From JBBQZL01 sp038207745 (lineage in GTDB: Bacteria; Actinomycetota; Thermoleophilia; Solirubrobacterales; 70-9): DNA of 14,860 nucleotides. The notes under the pieces were generated by a model. The model saw only the letters and a list, made by a program, of their open reading frames with translations, searched no databases and had not been told where the DNA came from. The stretch covers positions 1 through 14,860 of the forward strand of contig JBBQZL010000044.1 of assembly GCA_038207745.1 (NCBI GenBank). Direction: 5' to 3'. A program made the translations under genes and the position numbers. Shown in pieces: positions 6,944 through 14,860 of this stretch (positions are counted from its first letter, which is position 1; every line of letters begins with the position of its first letter).

Positions 6944-6961
6944 GGACAACGGGAATTGTCC
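6944..6961. repeat. Inverted repeat between PLP enzyme and glutamine synthetase genes
   Basis: GGACAA (6944-6949) and TTGTCC (6956-6961) form a perfect 6-bp stem around CGGGAA. It lies 58 bp after the PLP enzyme stop and about 90 bp before the glutamine synthetase start. Could be a weak terminator for the first or a regulator site for the second; no T-tract. I see no convincing promoter hexamers in the remaining intergenic bases. Confidence 0.4.
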
Positions 6962-7049
6962 GCCCGCCGTTTACCCTGTCGGGGCAACATTCGCAGACAA
7001 ATGTGCTGTTTGACCCCCGGCTCACCCCATCAGGAGGATTCACCGAGAG

Positions 7050-9191
7050 ATGCCACAGAATCGTCAGAAGAACGTCACCGCCGCCCAGTGGAGCTCAAAC
7101 GGAGAGGCCCTCGGCTCCATTGACCTCACCAAAACGGCAAACAGCCCGTTCGGCCTCAACGTCTTCTCCCCCGCAATTCAGAAGGAACGGCTCACCGAAG
7201 AGATGTACGAGAAGCTCACGCGGACCCTGGCCAAGGGCGAGGCGCTCGACCCCAAGCTCGCCGACGCCGTTGCCGACGCGATGCTCGAGTGGGCACTCGA
7301 GCGCGGCGCAACGCACTACACACACATCTTCCAGCCATTGACCGGTCTGACGGCCGAGAAACACGACTCCTTCTTCGATCCCGTGGGAGACGGCACGGCG
7401 ATTGCATCCTTCAGAGGCAAGGAGCTGATCCAGGGTGAGCCGGACGCCTCGTCCTTCCCGACCGGTGGCATCCGGGCGACCTTCGAGGCGCGCGGATACA
7501 CCGCATGGGATCCGACCAGCCCGGCCTTCCTGCTCGAGAACCCGAACGGCACCCTGCTCTGCATTCCGACCGCGTTTGCCTCCTGGACCGGCGAGGCGCT
7601 TGATGCCAAGATCCCGCTCCTGCGTTCAATGGATGCGCTCTCGCACGCGGCTGTCCGGGCGCTGAAGCTGCTCGGCGACACCGAGACCGAGCGCGTCTAC
7701 ACAACCGTCGGCCCGGAGCAGGAGTACTTCCTGATCGATGAGCAGTACTACTTCGAGCGCCCCGATCTGGTCACCACGGGGCGGACGCTCTTCGGCGCCA
7801 AGCCGCCGAAGGGTCACGAACTCGACGACCACTACTTCGGGTCCATCCCCGAGCGGGTGCTCGCCTACATGATGGAGGCGGAACTCGAACTGGCGAAGCT
7901 CGGCGTACCGATCAAGACGCGCCACAACGAGGTTGCGCCAGGTCAATACGAACTGGCGCCGCTCTACGAGAACTCCAATGTCGGCTCTGACCATCAGCAG
8001 CTGACCATGCAGATCCTCCAGAGTGTCGCCCGCAAGTACGGACTTGTCTGCCTCCTGCATGAGAAGCCGTTCGCAGGCGTCAACGGTTCGGGCAAGCACA
8101 ACAACTGGTCAATGGGGACCGACAAGGGGTCGAATCTCCTCGACCCGGGCGACACGCCGTCCGAGAATACGAAGTTCCTGTTCTTCTGCGCCGCCGTCAT
8201 CCAGGCAGTCAACAAGCACCAGGGTCTGCTCCGGGCGACGGTCGCAAATATCGGGCAGGACCATCGACTTGGCGCAAACGAGGCACCACCGGCGATCATC
8301 TCGGTCTTCCTCGGCGCAGAGCTGATCAAGGCATTCGAGGCGATCTCGACCGGAGTCGGCGATCCGAACACGCCGGACGAAATTCTGCAGCTCGGGACCG
8401 ATGTCCTGCCGCCGCTGCCGATGCATGGAGGCGACCGCAACCGGACCTCGCCGTTTGCCTTCACAGGCAACAAGTTCGAGTTCCGCGCGCTCGGTTCGAG
8501 CATGTCGCTCGCATTCACCAACACGGCTCTGAACACGATCGTCGCCGAGGCCATCGATGACCTCGCCGAGAAGCTGAAGGCCAGGAGCACCGATGACATC
8601 ACGGCTGCAGTTCTGGAGGTTGTCGGCGAGGCATATGCCGAGAACAAGCGGATCTGCTTCGACGGTGACGGCTACTCGCAGGAGTGGGAGGAGGAGGCTG
8701 AGCGCCGGGGTCTGAAGAACCTGCACACCACTCCCGACGCATTGCCGGAGGTCCTCTCGGAGTCGACGGTCAAGGCATTTGGCGACTACAAGGTGCTCTC
8801 GAAGCGCGAGCTCGATGCCCGCTTCGAAGTCTGGGTGGAGCAGTACTCACTTCAGGCAAACATCGAGTCTGAGACCGCTGCCTCGATCGCCCGCACCCTG
8901 CTGCTGCCGGCTGCGCTGAGGCACGTGACACTCTTGGCTGACGCCGAGATGCCGGCTCTGGAGAGGGAGATTCAACCGATCCTCGAGGGATTCGTCGAGT
9001 CGATCCAGACCCTCGAGTCAGCCAACGAGTATCCGGATGACGTCGAGGGACTCGACCTCGCCATCTATGCGCGTGACAACCAGCTGACCGCGATGGAGGA
9101 GGTCCGTGGCTTCGCCGACCACCTCGAGCGAATCGTCGCCGACGACCTCTGGCCACTGCCGAAGTACTCGGAGATGCTCTTCATCAAGTAG
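7050..9191 (+). CDS. glnN: Glutamine synthetase type III
   Basis: 713 residues, far longer than type I (about 470) and typical of GSIII. ATG at 7050; AGGAGG at 7032-7037 is 12 nt away, rather long, with GAGAG closer in. It makes glutamine from glutamate, ammonia and ATP in the cytoplasm. Visible GSIII landmarks: FGLNVFSPAIQKERL (34-48), GPEQEYFLID (221-230, first metal-binding Glu block), RHNEVAPGQYELAP (291-304), EKPFAGVNGSGKHNNWSMGT (338-357), RLGANEAPPAI (406-416) and GGDRNRTSPFAFTGNKFEFR (460-479). The C-terminal long helical region (about 490-700) is the GSIII-specific part. It converges on the hut operon, which releases ammonia, so co-use is plausible, but nothing in the sequence shows shared control. 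No GlnR box that I could trust lies upstream. Confidence 0.95.
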   Translation: MPQNRQKNVTAAQWSSNGEALGSIDLTKTANSPFGLNVFSPAIQKERLTEEMYEKLTRTLAKGEALDPKLADAVADAMLEWALERGATHYTHIFQPLTGLTAEKHDSFFDPVGDGTAIASFRGKELIQGEPDASSFPTGGIRATFEARGYTAWDPTSPAFLLENPNGTLLCIPTAFASWTGEALDAKIPLLRSMDALSHAAVRALKLLGDTETERVYTTVGPEQEYFLIDEQYYFERPDLVTTGRTLFGAKPPKGHELDDHYFGSIPERVLAYMMEAELELAKLGVPIKTRHNEVAPGQYELAPLYENSNVGSDHQQLTMQILQSVARKYGLVCLLHEKPFAGVNGSGKHNNWSMGTDKGSNLLDPGDTPSENTKFLFFCAAVIQAVNKHQGLLRATVANIGQDHRLGANEAPPAIISVFLGAELIKAFEAISTGVGDPNTPDEILQLGTDVLPPLPMHGGDRNRTSPFAFTGNKFEFRALGSSMSLAFTNTALNTIVAEAIDDLAEKLKARSTDDITAAVLEVVGEAYAENKRICFDGDGYSQEWEEEAERRGLKNLHTTPDALPEVLSESTVKAFGDYKVLSKRELDARFEVWVEQYSLQANIESETAASIARTLLLPAALRHVTLLADAEMPALEREIQPILEGFVESIQTLESANEYPDDVEGLDLAIYARDNQLTAMEEVRGFADHLERIVADDLWPLPKYSEMLFIK

Positions 9192-9209
9192 CGCCCGACC
9201 GCGCGGTTC

Positions 9210-9240
9210 GGGGCCGGTGGCTGGGACGGTCACCGGCTCC
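9210..9240. terminator. GC-rich hairpin between convergent glutamine synthetase and hutI
   Basis: GGGGCCGGTG (9210-9219) pairs with CACCGGCTCC (9231-9240): a 10-bp stem with one G-T pair and an 11-nt loop, 18 bp after the glutamine synthetase stop and 45 bp past the hutI stop. No T-tract, as is common in high-GC actinobacteria. Placed to end both convergent transcripts. Confidence 0.55.
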
Positions 9241-9285
9241 GAGGTCGGTCCAGTCGCCGCCCCGGAATGCGTCGAGCCGGCCGGT

Positions 9286-10446
9286 TCAGGCCGGTTGCCC
9301 GGCGCAGATGGTCGCCGCGATCAACGGAACGCCAGGGCGATAGATCAGGTCCGCGTGCGAGAGCGCATCCAGCACGACTGCGTCCGCACGTGCCCCGGGT
9401 GCAAGGTGCCCGACGTCGTCACGACGAAGGGCCCTCGCGCCTCCCAGGGTGGCGGCAAGCAGGGCCTCGTCTGCAGTCATCCGCATCTCGCGCACCGCCA
9501 GCGCGATGCAGAAGCTCATCGAGGTCGTGTTGCTGGATCCCGGATTGGTGTTGGTGGCGATTGCAACGCCGACCCCGGCGTCGATAAGCCGCCTCGCATC
9601 CGGGTACGGCTGCCGGGTCGAGAACTCGGTGGCCGGAAGCAGGGTGGCCACGGTGTCGCCGGTTGCCAGCGACTCGACATCGGCGTCGGTGAGATAGGTG
9701 CAGTGATCAACCGAAGCCGCGCCCATCCCGACCGCCAGCATCACGCCCGGTCCCGGCCCGAGTTGATTTCCGTGGACTCGCAAACCGAGGCCGGCTGCCC
9801 GTCCCGCCTCGAGGACCGCTCTCGACTGCTCCGCGCTGAAGGCACCGGCCTCACAGAAGACATCGATCCACCGCGAGTGCGGCGCGCAGGCCTCGAGCAT
9901 CGGCCCGCAGACCAGATCGACGTACTCGTCGGGGCGACCCTCGAACTCGGCGGGCACGACGTGGGCGCCGAGGAAGGTGACGTCATCCGTGAACCCGGAG
10001 GCGATCTCGCATGAGCGCCGCTCGGTCTCGACGTCGAGGCCGTATCCCGACTTGATCTCGGTGTGGGTTATCCCCGCCCGGATCGCCTCGCGGCGCCTGC
10101 CGGCGGTGAGGTCGGTCAGCTCCCCCGTGCCCGCCGCCCGTGTTGCCCCGGTGGTGACCCGTATGCCGCCGGCGGCATACGGCTGCCCGGCCATCCGAGC
10201 GGCAAACTCGGCGGAGCGATCTCCGGCGAATACGAGGTGGGTGTGACTATCGACGAAGCCCGGGATCACGCAACGTCCGGATGCGTCGATCCGCCGGTCG
10301 GCGGAAGCACCGGCCGGCTCGATCGAGGCAACCCGATCAGCCTCGAAAACAAGCGATGCGTCGGTGACGATCCCTAAAGGCCCCTCCCCCAGCTCCGGAT
10401 TGTTGGTCACCAGTCGGCCGATGTTGTCGATCACCAGCGTGCTCAC
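9286..10446 (-). CDS. hutI: Imidazolonepropionase
   Basis: 386 residues. GTG start at 10446 overlaps the hutF stop in a GTGA, indicating translational coupling; stop TGA at 9286-9288. It hydrolyses 4-imidazolone-5-propionate to N-formimino-L-glutamate, third step of histidine breakdown. Amidohydrolase landmarks: VDSHTHLVFAGDR (65-77, metal ligands His68 and His70), GGIRVTTGATR, TEIKSGYGLDVETE (129-142), HGNQLGPGPG (225-234) and VDHCTYL (His248). At the beta-8 position, where HutI normally has ATD-x-NPG or SDFNPG with a metal-binding Asp, this protein has ATNTNPG, so Asn299 replaces Asp. The codon is AAC, one base from GAC. The rest is conserved, so the gene looks functional by family, but activity is uncertain. 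Last gene of the operon as seen. Confidence 0.93.
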   Translation of the reverse strand: MSTLVIDNIGRLVTNNPELGEGPLGIVTDASLVFEADRVASIEPAGASADRRIDASGRCVIPGFVDSHTHLVFAGDRSAEFAARMAGQPYAAGGIRVTTGATRAAGTGELTDLTAGRRREAIRAGITHTEIKSGYGLDVETERRSCEIASGFTDDVTFLGAHVVPAEFEGRPDEYVDLVCGPMLEACAPHSRWIDVFCEAGAFSAEQSRAVLEAGRAAGLGLRVHGNQLGPGPGVMLAVGMGAASVDHCTYLTDADVESLATGDTVATLLPATEFSTRQPYPDARRLIDAGVGVAIATNTNPGSSNTTSMSFCIALAVREMRMTADEALLAATLGGARALRRDDVGHLAPGARADAVVLDALSHADLIYRPGVPLIAATICAGQPA

Positions 10447-11846
10447 CTGATCACCGCGCCGATCGCCGCACTCAACTCAGCGGCCACGTCGATCTCCAGA
10501 TGAACGCGATCGCGGACGATCACGCGACCGCCGACCATCACGTCGCGTACATCGGCGGCTCCGGCGGCGAAGACCGCTGATTCGACCGCATGCCCGGCGG
10601 TGGTGCCGGCCAGCCCGACGCGATCAAATCCGAGGGTGACGAGATCTGCGAGCGCACCGGCCTCGATCCGCCCGGCGTCATCCCAGCCGAGGCTCGCGCA
10701 ACCGCCATCGGTGGCGGCCCGGAGGAGGTCGGCCGGTCTGCTGTTGCCGCGGATGCCGGTTGAGAGGCGCTCGTCGAGTTCGACTCCCCGGGCCTCCTCG
10801 AGGATGTCGATCAGGGCGTTTGAATCTGTGCCCAGACACAACCCGGCACCGGCACCGGCCAGGCGACTGACCGGTCCGATCCCGTCGGCGAGGTCACGCT
10901 CTGTCGTCGGGCAGAGGCAGACGCTCCCCCCGCCGAGAAGGCCGAAATCGGACTCGGTGAGGTGGGTCGCGTGGATCGCGGTGAAGCGCTCTCCGAGTGC
11001 GCCGGCCTGGCCGAGAAGTGCCGAAGGCGTCATCCCGTACTCCGCCAGGCAGGCCGCGTTCTCGGCGGGCTGCTCGGAGACATGGGCATGGAGCGGCAGG
11101 CCGTGCTCAGCGGCCCAGGCAGAGACCGTGGCAGCGGATGCCGGATCCACCGCCCTGACGCTGTGGATGGCTGCGCCGACCTTCGCCGTGGGGCCGGCGG
11201 CGGCGGCGAACTTCGCCGTAGGGTCGGCGGCCGGCGGCATCCCCGTGTTCGGGCTCGTGTTCACATTCGCGGGGCTACTCAGCGAACTGACCCGCTCGAC
11301 CCACGTCTCCGCGGTCCCGTCCGAGAATCGCTGCTGCGCCTCGTCGGGTGGAGCCCCGATGCCACCATGCAGGTAGCAGGTTTCGAGCAGGGTGATCCGG
11401 ACACCGGCCTGGGTTGCCGCCTCGAGCACCGCCTCACCCATCGCGTTTGGATCCTCGTAGGGCACTCCCGCGGGACCGTGATGGACGTAGTGAAACTCGC
11501 CGACCGTCGTGATCCCGGCAAGGGCCATCTCGGCAAAGGTCGCCCTCGCAAGCGCAAGGTAATTATCCGGATCAAGCATCGATGCAGCCGCGTACATCTG
11601 ATCGCGCCAGGTCCAGAAATCACCGCGCCCCGCGTGGGTGCGGCCGCGAAGCGCGCGCTGAAAGGCATGCGAGTGGGCATTTGAGAGCCCGGGGATGGTC
11701 AGGCCGTTGTGCCGTCCGGCCCCCGCCGGTGCCGAGGCCACCCCTCGCTCGACCGAGGTGATCCGATCCCCCTGGACACTGATCAGCACTCCCGGCTCAG
11801 CACGCTCGCCGCCCAGCCAGGCCAGCTCGCACCAGTGCTCGCTCAT
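10443..11846 (-). CDS. hutF: Formimidoylglutamate deiminase
   Basis: 467 residues. ATG at 11846 overlaps the upstream def-like stop (ATGA); its own stop overlaps the hutI start (GTGA). It converts N-formimino-L-glutamate to N-formyl-L-glutamate plus ammonia, the branch of histidine degradation that then needs a deformylase. Amidohydrolase landmarks: GLSNAHSHAFQRALRGRT (53-70, metal ligands His58 and His60), HAHVSEQPAEN (253-263), HATHLTESD (292-300) and LGTDSNALIDILEEAR (338-353, Asp341). These are typical of HutF rather than of guanine deaminase. Odd feature: residues about 190-225, between WVERVSSL and GAAIHSVRAV, hold an Ala/Pro/Thr-rich stretch longer than usual for the family, partly built from a duplicated PTAK unit. 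Preserved catalytic motifs argue that it is active. Confidence 0.93.
   Translation of the reverse strand: MSEHWCELAWLGGERAEPGVLISVQGDRITSVERGVASAPAGAGRHNGLTIPGLSNAHSHAFQRALRGRTHAGRGDFWTWRDQMYAAASMLDPDNYLALARATFAEMALAGITTVGEFHYVHHGPAGVPYEDPNAMGEAVLEAATQAGVRITLLETCYLHGGIGAPPDEAQQRFSDGTAETWVERVSSLSSPANVNTSPNTGMPPAADPTAKFAAAAGPTAKVGAAIHSVRAVDPASAATVSAWAAEHGLPLHAHVSEQPAENAACLAEYGMTPSALLGQAGALGERFTAIHATHLTESDFGLLGGGSVCLCPTTERDLADGIGPVSRLAGAGAGLCLGTDSNALIDILEEARGVELDERLSTGIRGNSRPADLLRAATDGGCASLGWDDAGRIEAGALADLVTLGFDRVGLAGTTAGHAVESAVFAAGAADVRDVMVGGRVIVRDRVHLEIDVAAELSAAIGAVIR
11181..11231. repeat. Imperfect 30-bp-spaced direct repeat inside hutF
   Basis: CTTCGCCGTGGGGCCGGCGG (from 11181) recurs as CTTCGCCGTAGGGTCGGCGG (from 11211), differing at two bases. 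It encodes the repeated PTAK-F/V-x-A segments at HutF residues 209-225, in a linker before the conserved GAAIHSVRAV block. Likely slippage expansion of a tolerated loop. Confidence 0.75.
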
Positions 11847-12417
11847 GAGCCGACCCGCTCGACGAATCCGGTGATCCGCTCGATGAACGCGTCGCGCTGG
11901 TGCTCGTTGAACTGATCCCAGGTCGCGAGTGTTGTCGGGTCGCTGACCCGGTCCAGGAAGAGGATCCCGTTCAGGTGGTCGACCTCGTGCTGAAAGGTCC
12001 CGGCGGTGAGACCGCGGACGACCTGATCCTGCTCGTTGCCTTCGCGGTCGAGGTAGCGGACCCGGACATTGACGTTTCTCTCGAGGTTCCCGCGCAGATC
12101 CGGCACCGAGAGGCATCCCTCATTGACCTCGACCATCTCGTCGTCGAGCGGCTCGATCGTCGGGTTGACCATCACGGTCAGGGGGATCTCCGGCTTGTAC
12201 GGATAGCGGGGATTGATCCCCACCACCTCCGCAACCGCCACCCGCAGCGCAACCCCAACCTGATTGGCGGCGATGCCGGCCCCATTGGCATCGCGTTTGG
12301 TCTCGATCATGTCGTCGATCAACTCCTGGATCTCCGTCGATCGAAGCTCATCCGGGCTGACCTGCCGGGAGTGCTCCCGCAGCACCGGGTCACCGATCTT
12401 GACGATTGGAAGCACGC

Positions 12418-12421
<4 letters not shown>
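11843..12421 (-). CDS. def: Peptide deformylase homologue embedded in the hut operon
   Basis: 192 residues from TTG at 12421, which overlaps the hutU stop as TTGA, the same 4-nt arrangement seen at the next two junctions, and gives the familiar N-terminus MSVLPIVKIGDPVLR. A GTG at 12415 is the alternative start. All three deformylase metal-site motifs are intact: GAGIAANQ (47-54), EGCLS (101-105, Cys103) and HEVDH (145-149). It is therefore a metal hydrolase that removes formyl groups from amines, classically from N-formyl-methionine of new proteins. Its position between hutU and hutF, with hutF making N-formylglutamate and no hutG in view, suggests it may deformylate N-formyl-L-glutamate. 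Alternatives: an ordinary def gene inserted by chance, or a second copy. The C-terminal tail after HEVDH is short and helical, unlike the longer mycobacterial Def tail. Confidence 0.92.
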
Positions 12422-14109
<1,688 letters not shown>

Positions 14110-14137
14110 GCCCGTTTCCTCCTCATCGTTGATCCTC

Positions 14138-14860
14138 TCAATCGAGCTCCCCGACGTCAGCCTCTACTGCCTCGAGTATCGCTCCGGAGCGGACCAGGCG
14201 CTCAGCCGCTGCAAGTTCGGGGGACAGCCAGCGGTCCGGTCCCGGCCCGGGCACCTGCACGCGGAGAGCTGCCAGTGCCGCGGCCGTTCCCTTCGAGGGC
14301 TGGAGCGGCGCGCGGAGATCGAGACCACGAGCCGCGCAGACGATCTCAATCGCGAGGATTCGACCCAGGTTGTCCACCGCCTGCCTGAGCTTTCGTGCCG
14401 CGCCCCATCCCATCGAGACATGGTCCTCCTGCATCGCGCTCGTCGGCAGCGAATCGGTTGAGGCTGGGACCGCAAGCCTCCTGCACTCGGCGACCATTGC
14501 CGCCTGCGTGTACTGGGCGATCATCATTCCCGAGTTGACGCCGGCATCCTCGGCAAGAAACGGGGGCAGACCGTTGGACCGGCTCGCGTCCAGAAGCCGA
14601 TCGGTTCTCCGCTCTGCAATCGCCCCGGAATCGGCGATTGCGATCGCGAGAAAGTCGCACACATAGGCAAGCGGGGCCCCGTGGAAATTGCCACAGGACT
14701 CGACCCGGCCGTCGGGCAGGATCATCGGGTTGTCGATTGCCGAGCGCAGTTCGGCATCGGCGACACCGGTCGCGTGGGCAACGGTGTCGCGGGCGGCGCC
14801 CAGGACCTGCGGAGCGCATCGCAGCGAGTAGGCATCCTGGACCCGGGGGTCGTCAACACG
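14138..14860 (-). CDS. hutH: Histidine ammonia-lyase, C-terminal part (runs off the window)
   Basis: 240 codons are visible, from the window edge (14860, reading inward) to TGA at 14138-14140. The start and N-terminal half lie beyond the window. HutH removes ammonia from L-histidine to give urocanate. Visible family motifs: VQDAYSLRCAPQVLGAARD (residues 7-25 of this fragment), SAIDNPMI, SCGNFHGAPLAYVCDFLAIA, and NSGMMIAQYTQAA with SAMQEDHVSMG. The Ala-Ser-Gly that forms the MIO cofactor is in the missing part. First gene of the operon as far as can be seen; the promoter is outside. Confidence 0.96.
   Translation of the reverse strand, partial: RVDDPRVQDAYSLRCAPQVLGAARDTVAHATGVADAELRSAIDNPMILPDGRVESCGNFHGAPLAYVCDFLAIAIADSGAIAERRTDRLLDASRSNGLPPFLAEDAGVNSGMMIAQYTQAAMVAECRRLAVPASTDSLPTSAMQEDHVSMGWGAARKLRQAVDNLGRILAIEIVCAARGLDLRAPLQPSKGTAAALAALRVQVPGPGPDRWLSPELAAAERLVRSGAILEAVEADVGELD

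Noticed and set aside
6886..7049. GlnR-type operator upstream of glutamine synthetase
   Set aside because: GTTTACC and nearby bases resemble half of a GlnR site, but the spaced repeats of the consensus are not there.
9106..10014. 302-codon plus-strand frame running from the end of the glutamine synthetase gene into hutI
   Set aside because: It overlaps the synthetase and hutI in other frames; both have clear family motifs and this one has none.

Overview
This is a GC-rich bacterial window. It uses GTG and TTG starts freely and carries actinobacterial-type proteins (a HutI with an HxNQ motif, a peptide deformylase with an ANQ motif I). A c-di-AMP riboswitch precedes a cell-wall peptidase, and one secreted protein has a Lys/Val-rich module. 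Together these suggest Actinomycetota, quite possibly the Thermoleophilia/Solirubrobacterales branch. The phylum is a fair inference; the class is a guess from style.

Left third (1-4744). A minus-strand gene encodes a large secreted alpha/beta-hydrolase-like protein of unknown substrate. Next comes a minus-strand Rrf2-family regulator, divergent from a plus-strand sulfate-binding lipoprotein gene. The shared intergenic region holds a perfect palindrome that could be its operator. The sulfate transporter is broken: after the binding protein only about 60-75 codons of a CysT-type permease remain, and no cysW or cysA follows. The remnant runs into a 47-bp near-perfect hairpin, followed by a 20-bp tandem duplication.

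Middle (4745-9240). A minus-strand secreted M23 metallopeptidase lies behind a recognisable ydaO/yuaA (c-di-AMP) riboswitch with its own -10 box. Plus-strand genes follow for a fold-type II PLP enzyme (D-cysteine desulfhydrase/ACC deaminase family, probably leaderless) and for a type III glutamine synthetase. A GC-rich hairpin separates the latter from the convergent hut operon.

Right third (9286-14860). A compact minus-strand histidine-utilisation operon reads hutH (partial, running off the window), hutU, a peptide deformylase homologue, hutF, hutI. HutH makes urocanate, HutU makes imidazolonepropionate, HutI makes formiminoglutamate and HutF makes N-formylglutamate. The last step, normally done by HutG, has no HutG gene in view. 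A def-like gene sits exactly inside the operon, joined to its neighbours by 4-nt stop/start overlaps. The most interesting hypothesis here is that this Def homologue removes the formyl group from N-formylglutamate. Ammonia released by HutH and HutF could be used by the neighbouring glutamine synthetase. HutI also shows Asn at the position where the catalytic metal-binding Asp is expected.
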